A stretch of DNA of 64,000 bases. Source: Dethiosulfovibrio peptidovorans DSM 11002 (GTDB lineage: Bacteria; Synergistota; Synergistia; Synergistales; Dethiosulfovibrionaceae). Where the stretch lies: positions 62,001 to 126,000 of the forward strand of contig NZ_ABTR02000001.1 in NCBI RefSeq assembly GCF_000172975.1, given 5' to 3'. The position numbers and the translations under genes were made by a program. Below are positions 38,583 through 48,438 of this stretch, piece by piece (the stretch's first letter is position 1; the number at the start of each line of letters is the position of its first letter). The notes under the pieces are model-generated. The model searched no databases. It was not told the origin of the DNA and saw only the letters and a list, made by a program, of their open reading frames with translations.

Positions 38583-40052
38583 TTAACCTTTGTCCTCGGT
38601 CCAGCGGAGAACCGGCTTCCTCGCCGCCCGAGTCTCGTCGAGTCGGGAGACCACCGTGGTATAGGGGGCATCGTGGAAGATCTCCGGTTTCTCCTTGGCC
38701 TCCTTGGCTATCTCGATCATGGCGTCGACGAATCTATCCAGCGTCTCTTTGCCCTCGGTCTCGGTGGGCTCGACCATCATAGCCTCGTGAACGATGAGGG
38801 GAAAGTATATCGTCGGTGGATGTACCCCGTGATCTATCAGCCTCTTGGCCATATCAAGGGTGGATACGCCGTTTTCATCATGCTGTTTCTCGCCGGATAT
38901 GACGAACTCGTGCTTACAGGGCACGTCCGAGAAGGGGATATCGAACTCTCCTTCGAGCTTCTTCATTATGTAGTTGGCGTTCAGGACGGCGTTCTCCGAG
39001 GCCAACAAAAGTCCTTCGGCTCCCATGGACATTATGTAGGCGTAGGCCCGCACCAGGACCCCGAAATTACCGTAGAAAGACCGGACCTTTCCTATGCTAT
39101 CCGAAAGATCGAAATCCAGGGAATAGCCGTCGCCCTTCTCCACCACGACTGGAGTCGGCAGAAACGGCAGAAGCCTCTGGCTGACACCGACCGGTCCAGA
39201 CCCGGGACCTCCTCCTCCATGAGGGGTGCTGAAGGTCTTGTGGAGATTTAGATGGAGTACGTCGAATCCCATATCTCCCGGCCTTATCTTGCCCAAAATG
39301 GCATTGGCGTTAGCTCCGTCGTAATAGAGCAGACCACCGGCACCGTGAACGATCTCGGCGATCTCCAGGATATCCTTTTCAAACAGGCCCAGGGTGTTCG
39401 GGTTGGTCAGCATTATGCCGGCGGTATCCTCGCCCACCACTGCCTTGAGGGCCTCTATATCCACGTTGCCTCTATCGTTGGATGCCACCTCTACCACGTC
39501 GTATCCCGCGACGGAAGCGGTAGCGGGGTTGGTCCCATGGGCGGAGTCGGGAACTATTATCTTGGTTCTCTTTCCCTCGTCTCCGTTTTTACGATGATAG
39601 GCCTTTATCAGGAAAACCCCTGTGAGCTCTCCGTGAGCTCCTGCCGCGGGCTGAAGGGTCATGCCTGCCATACCGGTTATCTCGCATAACATGGTCGACA
39701 GATCGTACATTAGCTTCAGAGCTCCCTGAACGGTCTTCTCCGCCTGAAGTGGGTGGATGTTGGAAAAACCGCACAGCCTAGCCGCGTTTTCGTTTAGCTT
39801 CGGGTTGTACTTCATCGTACATGAGCCCAAAGGATAGAATCCCTCGTCCACCCCGAAGTTCAACTGGGAGAGATTGGTGAAATGGCGAACTACGTCGACC
39901 TCGGATACCTCGGGAAGAGAAGGAGCCTCGGACCGGCGAAACGACTCGGGCAAAAGGGTAGAAGGATCTCCCGGAACGTCGCACCGAGGAAGGGATACTC
40001 CGACACGGCCCTTACGACTCTTCTCGAATATGAGTTTTTCCTGGCTGAGCAT
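38583..40052 (-). CDS. gcvPB: Glycine dehydrogenase (decarboxylating) subunit 2
   Basis: This is half of the split P-protein, which decarboxylates glycine and passes the aminomethyl group to lipoylated GcvH. The 489-aa protein carries the pyridoxal-phosphate Lys272 in [17 protein letters not shown] and the [15 protein letters not shown] segment. The split form is common in anaerobes and thermophiles. It starts 4 bases after gcvPA ends, with a GGGGGGAG site. It acts with GcvPA as a heterotetramer. Confidence 0.96.
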   Translation of the reverse strand: MLSQEKLIFEKSRKGRVGVSLPRCDVPGDPSTLLPESFRRSEAPSLPEVSEVDVVRHFTNLSQLNFGVDEGFYPLGSCTMKYNPKLNENAARLCGFSNIHPLQAEKTVQGALKLMYDLSTMLCEITGMAGMTLQPAAGAHGELTGVFLIKAYHRKNGDEGKRTKIIVPDSAHGTNPATASVAGYDVVEVASNDRGNVDIEALKAVVGEDTAGIMLTNPNTLGLFEKDILEIAEIVHGAGGLLYYDGANANAILGKIRPGDMGFDVLHLNLHKTFSTPHGGGGPGSGPVGVSQRLLPFLPTPVVVEKGDGYSLDFDLSDSIGKVRSFYGNFGVLVRAYAYIMSMGAEGLLLASENAVLNANYIMKKLEGEFDIPFSDVPCKHEFVISGEKQHDENGVSTLDMAKRLIDHGVHPPTIYFPLIVHEAMMVEPTETEGKETLDRFVDAMIEIAKEAKEKPEIFHDAPYTTVVSRLDETRAARKPVLRWTEDKG

Positions 40053-40056
40053 CTCT

Positions 40057-41394
40057 CTACTCCCCCCTCGCTACTGAGACGAAACGGTCTATCTCGTCTT
40101 TGGTTCTTTTTTCCGTAACTGCCACCAGCCAGGCATTTTCCAGCTCGGGATAGTCTTTGGAAAGATCGTAGCCTCCGATCATCCCCTCAGAGAGGAGCCT
40201 GTCGTTTATCGACTTGGGAGCCTCGTCGGAAAAGACCACGAACTCCCTGAAAAAGGGCCCGTCGAAGGCGGAACGGAACGATCCGGTCTCGATAAGCCTC
40301 TCCTTTCCATAGGCAGCCTTAAGAAGAGACTGGTTCGCCGCCTCTTTCATGCCGGACAGTCCCATGAGGGACATATGCACCGCCGAGGCTAGAGCGTTCA
40401 GGCTATGGTTCGAACATATGTTGGATGATGCCTTCTCCCGACGGATATGCTGTTCTCTGGCCTGAAGGGTCAAGACATAGCACTTCTTACCGTTGCGGTC
40501 CAAGGTCTCCCCCACTATTCGCCCGGGCATCTTGCGCATCAGTTTCTGAGTAGTGGCAAAAAATCCGAAATGAGGCCCCCCGAAATTCATGGCGTTTCCA
40601 ACGCTCTGACCGTCACCTACAACCACGTCGGCGCCCAACCTGCCGGGAGCCTCAAGGACCGACAGAGCCAGAAGGTCCGACACAGCGACGAACAGGGCCT
40701 TGACGCCGTGGGCCTCGTCGGCCAGGGCTTTCAGGTCCTCCAGGGAGCCGAAAAAATTAGGAGACTGGACTATCACGGCGGCGACCTCGTCGGAGAGGTT
40801 ACCCTTGAGATCTCCCATGTCTAAAGTACCGTCGGAATAGCCGATCTCCCTGACCGTAATCCCTCTGAGGCTGGCATAGGTCTCCAGAACGGCTCTACCG
40901 TGGGGATGAACCGATCGAGCGACCAAGACCACGTTTCTCTTGGTGGAAGCGCAGGCCATGAAGGCAGCCTCTGCTATAGAACTGGCCCCGTCGTACATGG
41001 AGGCATTTGCCACCTCCATGCCCGTAAGAGAGCAAACCATGGACTGATACTCGAATATGGCCTGTAGGGTCCCTTGGCTGATCTCGGGCTGATAGGGCGT
41101 GTAACTGGTGGTGAACTCCTCCCTGGAGATGATGTGATCCACCACCAGAGGGACGAAATGATCGTAGACCCCCGCTCCTAGAAAACACGTTTGGGAACAG
41201 GCATCGACGTTTCTCCCTGCCAGCTCGTTGAGATGTTTCATCAGCTCCATCTCCGACATTGGTTCTGGAAGATCGAGCTTTCCTTCGAATACGGCGGAGG
41301 CGGGAAGATCGGAGAAGAGATCGTCTACCGACCCTGCGCCGATGGTCCTCAACATCTCCGACCGTTGGTCATTGGTATTCGGTATATATCTCAT
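40057..41394 (-). CDS. gcvPA: Glycine dehydrogenase (decarboxylating) subunit 1
   Basis: This 445-aa protein is the other half of the split P-protein, with the typical start [15 protein letters not shown] and the [20 protein letters not shown] region. [21 protein letters not shown] lies near the middle. It lacks the PLP lysine, which is in GcvPB, as expected. A GGAGG site precedes the ATG. The gene lies between gcvH and gcvPB. Confidence 0.96.
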   Translation of the reverse strand: MRYIPNTNDQRSEMLRTIGAGSVDDLFSDLPASAVFEGKLDLPEPMSEMELMKHLNELAGRNVDACSQTCFLGAGVYDHFVPLVVDHIISREEFTTSYTPYQPEISQGTLQAIFEYQSMVCSLTGMEVANASMYDGASSIAEAAFMACASTKRNVVLVARSVHPHGRAVLETYASLRGITVREIGYSDGTLDMGDLKGNLSDEVAAVIVQSPNFFGSLEDLKALADEAHGVKALFVAVSDLLALSVLEAPGRLGADVVVGDGQSVGNAMNFGGPHFGFFATTQKLMRKMPGRIVGETLDRNGKKCYVLTLQAREQHIRREKASSNICSNHSLNALASAVHMSLMGLSGMKEAANQSLLKAAYGKERLIETGSFRSAFDGPFFREFVVFSDEAPKSINDRLLSEGMIGGYDLSKDYPELENAWLVAVTEKRTKDEIDRFVSVARGE

Positions 41395-41413
41395 ACATTC
41401 CTCCGACTTCCGA

Positions 41414-41800
41414 CTACTCCAGCCCTTCGCAGTAACTACGATAGGCCTCTTCGTCCATCAGACCGTCCAATTCGGACAGGTCACTCAGTTCCACCAAGGC
41501 TATCCAGCTCCCAAAGGGGTCTTCGTTGATCTTCTCTGGCGAGTCCTCCAGATCCTCGTTGACCTCGGTTATCTTTCCGGAAGCCGGAGAGTAGACGTCG
41601 TTGGCTCCCTTGACGGATTCGACCACACAAAGATCTCCTCCGGCCGACACATCCTGGCCAACCTCGGGAAGCTCTACGAATACGATATCTCCCATGGCGT
41701 TTTGGGCGTAATCGGAGATGCCTACATAGCCCTTCTCTCCTTCTACCTTTATCCACTCGTGCTCCTTGGTGTACTTAAGTCCTGCTTTGATCTCGGCCAT
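41414..41800 (-). CDS. gcvH: Glycine cleavage system H protein
   Basis: GcvH carries the aminomethyl group on a swinging lipoyl arm. The 128-aa protein has the lipoylation Lys64 in VVESVKGANDVYSP and the family start GLKYTKEHEWIKVEG. GAGGAGG precedes the ATG. It lies 14 bases after gcvT. No lipoyl ligase gene is visible in the window. Confidence 0.96.
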   Translation of the reverse strand: MAEIKAGLKYTKEHEWIKVEGEKGYVGISDYAQNAMGDIVFVELPEVGQDVSAGGDLCVVESVKGANDVYSPASGKITEVNEDLEDSPEKINEDPFGSWIALVELSDLSELDGLMDEEAYRSYCEGLE

Positions 41801-41814
41801 GACGTAATCCTCCT

Positions 41815-42909
41815 CTACTTTTTATAGTTTTTTCTGTAAAAAGGCTTCTTGACGACTTCCGCCGCCTTATCCTTGCCTCTGATCACGACGTTCATCTTTC
41901 CTCCGACCTCGGCGGAGCTGGCCTCCACTAGGGCAAGGGCGATGTTCTCCTCCAATGTAGGAGAATAACCTCCGGTTGTAACGTGACCGACCTCTCGACC
42001 GTCGACCGATACGGGATAACCGTGACGAGGAACCCCTTTATCGACCATCTTCAGTGCAACCGTCTTTCTCGGAAGGCCTTCGGCCTTCATTTTTCTCAAG
42101 GCCTCGGACCCTATGAAATCCGAGCTATCCAGCTTTACGAAGAAGCCCAGTCCGGCCTCCAGCGGGGTGATGTCCCTGTCTATCTCGTGCCCATAGAGGG
42201 GGAGACAGGCCTCAAAACGCAGGCTGTCCCTGGCCCCAAGCCCTATCGGCAATATACCGAAAGTCTTTCCTGCCTCCATAATGGCGTTCCAGACCTTAGA
42301 TCCCTCTTCCCAGTCCACGTAAACCTCGAAACCGTCCTCTCCGGTATAACCAGTACGGGAGACGAGGGCCTTTACCCCTGCCACCGAGACGTTCTCCCTG
42401 AAGAAGAAAAAGCCTATATCCGACAGATCGACGTCCACTATGGTCTGAAGGATCTCCTGAGCCAAGGGCCCCTGCAGGGCTACCTCGGCCGTCGAGGGAG
42501 AAGCGTTCTCTGCCTTGACGTCCCCAGAAAGGTGGGACTTCACCCACTCGAAATCCTTATCTACGTTGGACGCGTTGACCACCAGCAGGAACCTGTCGTT
42601 CGATACCTTATAGACGAGCAGATCGTCGACAACTCCTCCCTCGGGGTAACACATCATGTTGTACTGGACCTGACCGTCGCACATGACGGATATATCGTTG
42701 GATACCAGGCTCTGCACGAAAGAAAAAGCGTCCGGACCGGTGATCCAGAACTCCCCCATATGGGAGACATCGAAAAGACCTGCCTTGGTCCTGACGTTTC
42801 TGTGCTCGTCCTTTATCCCAGGAGCGTAATGTACCGGTAGCTCCCATCCCCCGAAGTCGACCATCGTCCCTCCTAATGCGACGTGATCTTGAAACATTGG
42901 AGTCTTCAT
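41815..42909 (-). CDS. gcvT: Glycine cleavage system T protein (aminomethyltransferase)
   Basis: GcvT releases ammonia and transfers the one-carbon unit to tetrahydrofolate. From the ATG at 42909 the 364-aa protein begins MKTPMFQDHVALGGTMVDF and has the folate-binding VSHMGEFWITGPDA region and SRTGYTGEDGFEVYV. The open frame extends 31 codons upstream into the leader, but the ATG has a GGAGGTGA site and matches the family. It is the first gene of the gcv operon, with a glycine riboswitch about 250 bases upstream. Confidence 0.95.
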   Translation of the reverse strand: MKTPMFQDHVALGGTMVDFGGWELPVHYAPGIKDEHRNVRTKAGLFDVSHMGEFWITGPDAFSFVQSLVSNDISVMCDGQVQYNMMCYPEGGVVDDLLVYKVSNDRFLLVVNASNVDKDFEWVKSHLSGDVKAENASPSTAEVALQGPLAQEILQTIVDVDLSDIGFFFFRENVSVAGVKALVSRTGYTGEDGFEVYVDWEEGSKVWNAIMEAGKTFGILPIGLGARDSLRFEACLPLYGHEIDRDITPLEAGLGFFVKLDSSDFIGSEALRKMKAEGLPRKTVALKMVDKGVPRHGYPVSVDGREVGHVTTGGYSPTLEENIALALVEASSAEVGGKMNVVIRGKDKAAEVVKKPFYRKNYKK

Positions 42910-43095
42910 ATCAGCTTCACCTCCACTGCTCTCGACCGCCTCTGGCGGCACGACGAGGGGTTCTTCCTCGGGCCCTGAGGAAAAACTCCACCTCCGGCTC
43001 ATGGACCGGAATATTCGTTTTTATAAACAGATATCGAGATAGGAAAGACCTTCCCGATCGACTGTTCGGTCCTGCAATTTAGGACTCCTCAAGGT

Positions 43096-43149
43096 CGTCG
43101 GTTCCAAGGTCATGGATGGTGGGAAAAAAAGACAACCTGGAACCTGACG
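43096..43149 (-). promoter_or_regulatory. Inverted repeat in the gcvT leader
   Basis: CGTCGGTTCC...ACC-type arms (GGTTCC/GGAACC plus flanking CGTC/GACG and GGT/ACC) form a 13-bp interrupted stem. Its loop contains a run of seven T on the transcript. It lies between the riboswitch and gcvT and may be part of the expression platform. Confidence 0.45.
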
Positions 43150-43160
43150 ACAAAGCAAAA

Positions 43161-43292
43161 GCGTGTCTCTGTCGCACAGCCCCGAGGCGGCGTCTTTCAG
43201 AGGTCCGTCCAGCAGAGGTCCTTGTGCCTGAGAGTTTCGGCTCTAAGCCTTGCCCCTTCGGCGTTCGAATATATCGAACTCTCCCACTGCCT
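43161..43292 (-). promoter_or_regulatory. Glycine riboswitch (one aptamer plus ghost) upstream of gcvT
   Basis: On the minus strand the core shows GGGAGAG, then CGCCGAAGGGGCAAGG, GAGCCGAAACTCTCAGGCA and AAGGAC, the conserved glycine aptamer. The downstream half (CTCTGAAAGACGCC ... GCGACAGAG) keeps only a closing helix and no binding core, as in singlet riboswitches with a ghost aptamer. The closing strand CGACAGAG can also pair with CTTTGTCG just downstream. Glycine binding is expected to raise expression of the gcv genes. Confidence 0.9.
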
Positions 43293-43319
43293 TCATCCGG
43301 AAACGAAGTGTCTATAGAC

Positions 43320-43349
43320 CATATACATCGCCCAGGGGTCGTTCGTCAA
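43320..43349 (-). promoter_or_regulatory. Promoter of the gcv operon
   Basis: On the minus strand TTGACG (43344-43349) is followed after 18 bases by TATATG (43320-43325), or after 17 bases by GTATAT. It lies just upstream of the riboswitch. Confidence 0.6.
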
Positions 43350-43390
43350 GTTTGGCTAAAGCTTCACAAATAATAATACAAAATACAAAA

Positions 43391-43418
43391 AAGAGGCGAA
43401 GGACATCCTCCGCCTCTA
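43391..43418 (-). terminator. Rho-independent terminator after the AGCS gene
   Basis: On the minus strand AGAGGCG and CGCCTCT, with an inner AGGAT/TCCT pairing, are followed by TTTTTTG. This separates the symporter from the gcv riboswitch transcript. Confidence 0.85.
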
Positions 43419-43424
43419 AACCAT

Positions 43425-44783
43425 CTATTTCGTCTTCAAAGTGCCGTCCGACTCGAAATCGTCCAAGGCCCTGCTGACGACCTTCGCCAGCCCGATGAGG
43501 GCTATGAGGTTCGGAAGGACCATCAGACCGTTGAACATATCGGCCAATTCCCATACAAGGCGGACCTTCAAAGTGGCGCCTAAAACGATAAACAGCATGA
43601 CCAGTATCCTGTAGGGGGTCAATCCCTTGGAACCGAAGAGAAACTTTATGTTAGCCTCTCCGAAGAAATACCAGCCTATTATCGTGGAGAAAGCGAAGAA
43701 CAGGAGGCAGATAGCTATGAAGGGATTACCAAAGGAACCGAGCCCCAGCTCGAAAGCCCTCTGGGTCAGGGCGATACCGGTGGTCTGACCGTCGATAGCA
43801 CCGGTAGAGAAAATGACCAAAGCGGTCATGTTCAAGACTATGAAGGTATCGATGAAAACGCCCATGATAGCCACCAGTCCCTGCTGGGCCGGATGCTTCA
43901 CCTTGGCGACGGCGTGAGCGTGAGGGGTGGAGCCCATGCCCGCCTCATTGGAGAACAGCCCTCTGGCCACACCGTAACGAACAGCTTCCTTGACGCCGAC
44001 TCCGATAAGTCCTCCGGTAGCGGCTCTGGGGTCGAAGGCACCCACGAAGATCATCTTAACGGCGGGGACAAAGTTAGCCGCCTGAGTTATCAGTATGTAG
44101 AGACCGCCGAGAAGGTAAAGGACGGCCATGACGGGAACTACCTTTTCGGTAAAGGAGGCTATGCGTCCAATCCCGCCGAAGAAGATCAACGCACCCAGGA
44201 TGGCGACGCCTATTCCAACGTAGATGGTCGGAATGCCGAAAGCGCTGTTGAAGGCATCGGCTATGGAGTTGGACTGAACCATATTGCCGATGAAACCCAA
44301 GGCAAGGATTATCGTTATCGAGAAGAATCCGGCCAGCCATTTGCTACCGAATCCGTCCCTTATGTAGTAGGCGGGACCGCCTGTCACCTGTCCGTGATCG
44401 TCTCTGACCTTGTAGGTCTGAGCCAGAACGGCCTCTGCGAAGATCGTGCCCATACCGAAGAAGGCGGCGATCCACATCCAGAAGATGGCGCCTGGTCCAC
44501 CGGCTGCTATAGCAGTTGCGGCACCGGCAAGGTTCCCCGTACCTACCTGAGCGGCTATAGCGGTAGCCAGGGACTGAAAGGACGTCATACCCTCGGCATC
44601 GGCCTTCTCGCCGCAGAGGGTCAGACCTCCGAAAGTCTGCTTGATAACCGCACCGAATTTCCTGATCTGGACGAAACGAAGCTTCAAAGTGTAATAGAGA
44701 CCGGTACCGCAGAGGAACACGATGAGAAGTTTACCCCAGAGAATTCCGTTGATTGCCTGCACGATGCTCATAAGTTGATCCAT
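43425..44783 (-). CDS. Alanine/glycine:cation symporter (AGCS family)
   Basis: The 452-aa membrane protein imports glycine or alanine with Na+ or H+. Family marks include GTGLYYTLKLRFVQIRKFG near the N-terminus, ATAIAAQVGTGNLAGAATAI, the GGPAYYIRDG segment and RGLFSNEAGMGSTPHAHA. It is flanked by the gcv and grd operons on the same strand, so glycine is the likely main substrate. It ends before the gcv promoter and is not under that riboswitch. A GAGGAGG site precedes the ATG. Confidence 0.94.
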   Translation of the reverse strand: MDQLMSIVQAINGILWGKLLIVFLCGTGLYYTLKLRFVQIRKFGAVIKQTFGGLTLCGEKADAEGMTSFQSLATAIAAQVGTGNLAGAATAIAAGGPGAIFWMWIAAFFGMGTIFAEAVLAQTYKVRDDHGQVTGGPAYYIRDGFGSKWLAGFFSITIILALGFIGNMVQSNSIADAFNSAFGIPTIYVGIGVAILGALIFFGGIGRIASFTEKVVPVMAVLYLLGGLYILITQAANFVPAVKMIFVGAFDPRAATGGLIGVGVKEAVRYGVARGLFSNEAGMGSTPHAHAVAKVKHPAQQGLVAIMGVFIDTFIVLNMTALVIFSTGAIDGQTTGIALTQRAFELGLGSFGNPFIAICLLFFAFSTIIGWYFFGEANIKFLFGSKGLTPYRILVMLFIVLGATLKVRLVWELADMFNGLMVLPNLIALIGLAKVVSRALDDFESDGTLKTK

Positions 44784-45174
44784 AGTAGAAACCTCCTCGT
44801 TCCACGAAAGAACATATTAAGTCATTTTTTGTAATTATTTTATATCTTTTTGTTTCATTGACGCTCTCCTCTCTTTTTTATATAAAAATCATCACGAGAG
44901 AAAACGACTGAATAGCCCTCTTTTATTCGTCGTTTTCGCCTTCACTTTCTGTATTCTACACCCGTTGGAATGAAAAAAGAACCGTATATTCCATCCACGA
45001 GAAAGTCTTGCTTTGGCATAATTTCATTTTTGCCGCAAAATTTAAAAGACACCGATGATTTAAAAAACTAGAGAGATCCTCGTTGGCAAGGAGGGGGTTA
45101 TGTTTATTTTAGTTCTCCAGCGCAAGGGGTTTTGACGAACGAAATGAGCTGTAGTATACTTTCGCTCATACTCA
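44784..45174 (-). other. AT-rich intergenic region upstream of the AGCS gene
   Basis: No gene is seen here. On the minus strand there is a hairpin at 44900-44937 (GAAAACGAC with GTCGTTTTC, inner GAATA/TATTC, one bulged base). A TAGAAT -10 candidate lies upstream of it, in GGGTGTAGAATACAG, with a poor -35. No glycine aptamer motif is present. Confidence 0.5.
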
Positions 45175-45210
45175 TAAAAAAGGAGAGAGACCCGTAAGGG
45201 TCTCTCTCCT
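45175..45210 (-). terminator. Rho-independent terminator of reductase locus 2
   Basis: On the minus strand a 13-bp perfect stem (AGGAGAGAGACCC with its complement) and a 4-base loop are followed by TTTTTTA, just after grdB. Confidence 0.92.
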
Positions 45211-45258
45211 CTGTAACAGCTGCGATCCGCGATGTTTATCTTGATTTGAGCTAGGTGA

Positions 45259-46575
45259 CTAGTCCTCGTCCTTGAAGACCGTCTGCTCTGAGACCTCGGT
45301 CTCCAGGGCAACGAGAGCCTTGTCCACAAGGTGACGACGAAGCACCTTCTCGTCCTCAGGAGACATGTTGGGGTCTCCCAGAGGGTGAGGTATGGCGACG
45401 GTGGGAATGATCCTGTTGGCACCGACGCTGAGGGATATCGGGACGATGGTGGCCATGTGGACCACGGGAACGTCGGCGGTCTCCTCGATAGCCTTCACGA
45501 GCGTTGCACCGCAACGCGTGCAGGTTCCTCAGGTGGAGGTCAGGATAACGGCGTCTACGCCGGCTTCCTTCAGCTTATTCCCGATCTCTACACCGAACTT
45601 CTTGGCGTTTGCCACGGCCGTGCCGTTACCGACGGTGGTGTAGAAGAGATTGTGAAGGGAACCGATACGTCCCTCTTTCTCCAGATCTCTTAGGACATCC
45701 ACAGGAAGGACCCTGTCGGCGTCTTGGTTGGCATAGGTCTGATCGTATCCGCCGTGAGCTGTCTGATACTCGCCTTCCTTGAGATCCAGAACCCCGGTGA
45801 TATCGTACTCGCCGTAGTTCTGAGCGCTGGAAGCGGCGATGTGGTCCGGGTTGCCAAAAGGCACTATACCACCGGAGGTTACAATAGCGACCTTGGCGTG
45901 AGCCATATCCTTGATGGCGGGACGGGGATCTACCCTGTCGAACACAGGAAGCTTGTACTCGGTCTTGAAGGGCTCGCCCTTGAGCTTCTTGATCAGCATG
46001 TCGATGGCACGCTCGGCGCCGACCTTCTCGTAGAACATATTGATACGGACGCCCTTTTCGATGTATCCTTCTTCCTCGGGGGTCCCGATGGGCTCTCCTT
46101 TCATCAGCTTGAGCAGGAGAGAGGCCATGGCGGGCACGGCTTTGCCCATGCCGCGAGCGCTGTCGGCAGCCTCGATAACGTAGGTACCCTTCTTGTACAT
46201 CTCGGCACCGGGGTTTTCGGGATAGAGAGCGGTAACTGTGGGTATACCCAGCTTCTCTCCGACGGCGGTACATACAGCACCGCAGGCGGTGCCGTAACGT
46301 CCGGCGTTGAATCCCGGACCGGCGACGAACCCGTCGGCCTCGAACTTCTTGACGGTCTCGGCCACGAACTCGGAGGTCGAGTCGATGTTGTCGGCGAAGT
46401 AGTTGTCACCGCAGATTATGGTAGCGACCACCTCGGCCTCGCCCTTGAAAGCTCCTTTAAGAGCCATACCGGGACCGACTACGCCTTCGCGGACCTCCGG
46501 TTTGATGTCTGCCTTTTCCTCCCCGCCGATGCCGGCGAAGAACTGGTTGATGTAATGAACCACACGATAGGTCAT
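45259..46575 (-). CDS. grdB: Glycine reductase component B selenoprotein GrdB (UGA = Sec349)
   Basis: GrdB binds glycine and passes the carboxymethyl group to GrdA. The frame from the ATG at 46575 (MTYRVVHYINQFFAGIGGEE) meets an in-frame TGA at 45529-45531, then continues to a TAG at 45259, 438 aa in all. The junction reads TST-U-GTCTRCGATL, the family UxxCxxC motif, and a 7-bp hairpin lies 11 bases after the UGA. It is similar to grdH in locus 1 but clearly diverged, so the two serve different substrates. The order grdX, grdE, grdA, grdB supports glycine. It ends before the locus 2 terminator. Confidence 0.96.
45501..45517 (-). promoter_or_regulatory. Candidate bacterial SECIS hairpin of grdB
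   Basis: On the minus strand GCGTTGC and GCAACGC form a 7-bp stem with loop GGT, starting 11 bases after the UGA. Stem core and loop match the grdH hairpin. Confidence 0.75.
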
Positions 46576-46599
46576 TTGTTCCCCTCCTTACTCACAGGG

Positions 46600-47076
46600 C
46601 TACAGGGAGTACTTGGAGTACTGCTCCCGCATACCTTTAACGGCCTCGGCGAGAGCTTCTGGCTCGAGAACCATCTCCATCATACTGATCTGGTTCTCCC
46701 ACTCCTCCGGGTCTGCCTCTTCGCGGATTTCCTGGTCGAATATATCGTAAACGGCAAGTCCTAACTGGACGCCAGCAAGTGGCCCTGCATAGGTCGGATC
46801 TCCGTTGCAAACGGTCTCGGCGTAGATCTCTGCGCCTTCCGCATCGGACGATCCCAGTACGACCACGAGATCCTCGGGGTTGTACTTCTCGGCAGCGTCT
46901 TTAACACGCTGCTGGTTCTGCAGGTCCATCGCTCCGGCGGCCGTTCAGACAAAACACTCGGTCGCCGCGAAAATAACCTCCGCGCCGCTGTTCTTGAAGC
47001 AGGCCTCCATCGCCGGGGCGGGAACGCCATCGCGTTCGCCCAGAAGGATGAGTTTTTTTCCGGCCAACTTACCCAT
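46600..47076 (-). CDS. grdA: Glycine reductase selenoprotein A (UGA = Sec44)
   Basis: GrdA is the small selenoprotein that carries the Se-carboxymethyl intermediate between components B and C and is then reduced by thioredoxin. The frame opens at the ATG at 47076 (GAAGGAGG site) with [17 protein letters not shown], passes a TGA at 46945-46947 in the motif [16 protein letters not shown], and ends at 46600, 158 aa. Cys41 and Sec44 form the known CxxU redox pair. This is the only grdA in the window, so it probably serves both the GrdE/GrdB and GrdI/GrdH complexes. Confidence 0.97.
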
Positions 47077-47151
47077 ATCAGCAGCACCTCCTTCTATGCG
47101 TAATTATGTTTCCTCAAGTGCCTAAGGCACATGGACGTCGGTGGTAACCTC

Positions 47152-48438
47152 TTATATGGTGTAAGCGCCGATCTTGTTGAAACCGAGCTCGTTGGTGGCT
47201 CCCAGTATAGCCTGGATCTCCACCTCGAGGCTGCCGTCTTCCTGAAGGGTTCCGAAGAAACCTCCGGCGATGACGTCGGCGACGGGAAGCTCACCTATGA
47301 CCTTCTCCATAGGAGGAAGCATGATCAGCTGATTGGCGTTGCCGGCGGTCACGCAGGCATCGCCCTCGGGGCAGGAGTCGGCCAAAGACTGGCTGGCACC
47401 GTCGCGACCGGCATACTCGTCGGTGATGAGAACGGTCTTTATTCCAGCCCTCTCGGCCTTCCAGCAGTTCATCACAAGGTCGGCGTCGGGATTGCCGAAA
47501 CCTTCCTCTGAGATGACCACGGCGTCGACGCCCAGCATCTTGGCCAGCTTGATCGCATAGGAAGAGCTGCGCTTCTTGTCCGCCAGGGTGACGTTCTCGT
47601 TGGTGATGATCACTCCGACGAAGTTGAAATCCTTCCCGTGGTGGGCGTAAAGGTTCTTTATGACGGGATTGTTGAGGTGGACGTAGGTATTGTTCTTATC
47701 GCAGGCGGAGACGCAGTTTCCGGAGATGATCGCTCCGTCCATAACCTCGGTAGGGCTGATCATGGTGGGGATTATCTTCTTGGCGTCGACGCCGTATACC
47801 CACGTATCGTGAAGAAGGCCCTGAGTCTGAAGCATGTAGACGTAAGCAACCTTGGGAAGACCTTCATGCGCTTTCATGGACTCGGTAAAAGCGGGGAAAT
47901 CGTAGGTCTCCACGTTATCCGCCACGGCGTCTTTGCAGCACTTGGCGAGATAATGGGCGGACTTCAGACCGACCTCGCGGCAGGCGGCCTCACGGGCGTG
48001 GAGCTCGACTCCCTCGTCTGGAGTGATGACGACCACCAGGTTGTTGGTCTTGGAAAAAGGAGTGTAGTCGGCACCGGGACCGGACATGTCCACGATACCC
48101 TCCTGAGGGGCTACGAGACGACCGGTGGTCAGTACCACCGCGCCATCCAGGACGAGGGTTTTTCCCTCTCCGACAGGATCGACGTCACCGATCCAGCCGG
48201 GGAACACCTCGTTGGTACCTTCTATCTTGCAACGAGGCTCGATAGCGTCTTTCACAGGAAGGATACGAACGTTCTCCCCGGGATGCGCCAGATCCAGGTC
48301 GAGATCGGCGACTCCCTCGATACCGGAGAGCATATCGATCATTTCCTGCTTGTTGATGGTGAGGACACCGTCTTTAACGGAGGTCTTCTCACCGAAAACC
48401 AGCTTGTTAACCTTCACCTTATGGAGTTCGAGTTTCAA
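47152..48438 (-). CDS. grdE: Glycine reductase component B pyruvoyl proprotein GrdE
   Basis: GrdE is cleaved into two subunits, one bearing a pyruvoyl group that activates glycine. The 428-aa protein has Cys242 and Cys246 in SGNCVSACDKN, the expected cleavage and pyruvoyl-forming region, plus EEGFGNPDADLVMNC and GRDGASQSLAD. It is shorter than the locus 1 paralogue at the C-terminus. A GGGGGGAG site precedes the start (48438, ATG or alternative TTG one codon before). It lies 75 bases upstream of grdA. Confidence 0.95.
   Translation of the reverse strand: MKLELHKVKVNKLVFGEKTSVKDGVLTINKQEMIDMLSGIEGVADLDLDLAHPGENVRILPVKDAIEPRCKIEGTNEVFPGWIGDVDPVGEGKTLVLDGAVVLTTGRLVAPQEGIVDMSGPGADYTPFSKTNNLVVVITPDEGVELHAREAACREVGLKSAHYLAKCCKDAVADNVETYDFPAFTESMKAHEGLPKVAYVYMLQTQGLLHDTWVYGVDAKKIIPTMISPTEVMDGAIISGNCVSACDKNNTYVHLNNPVIKNLYAHHGKDFNFVGVIITNENVTLADKKRSSSYAIKLAKMLGVDAVVISEEGFGNPDADLVMNCWKAERAGIKTVLITDEYAGRDGASQSLADSCPEGDACVTAGNANQLIMLPPMEKVIGELPVADVIAGGFFGTLQEDGSLEVEIQAILGATNELGFNKIGAYTI

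Noticed and set aside
45132-45159. Plus-strand TTGACG and TATACT with 16-base spacing
   Set aside because: It points into the locus 2 terminator and no plus-strand gene follows; probably chance.
46921-46960. SECIS-like hairpin looked for after the grdA UGA
   Set aside because: No stem comparable to those in grdB/grdH was found at the same distance; only short, weak pairings. The Sec call for grdA rests on protein similarity.
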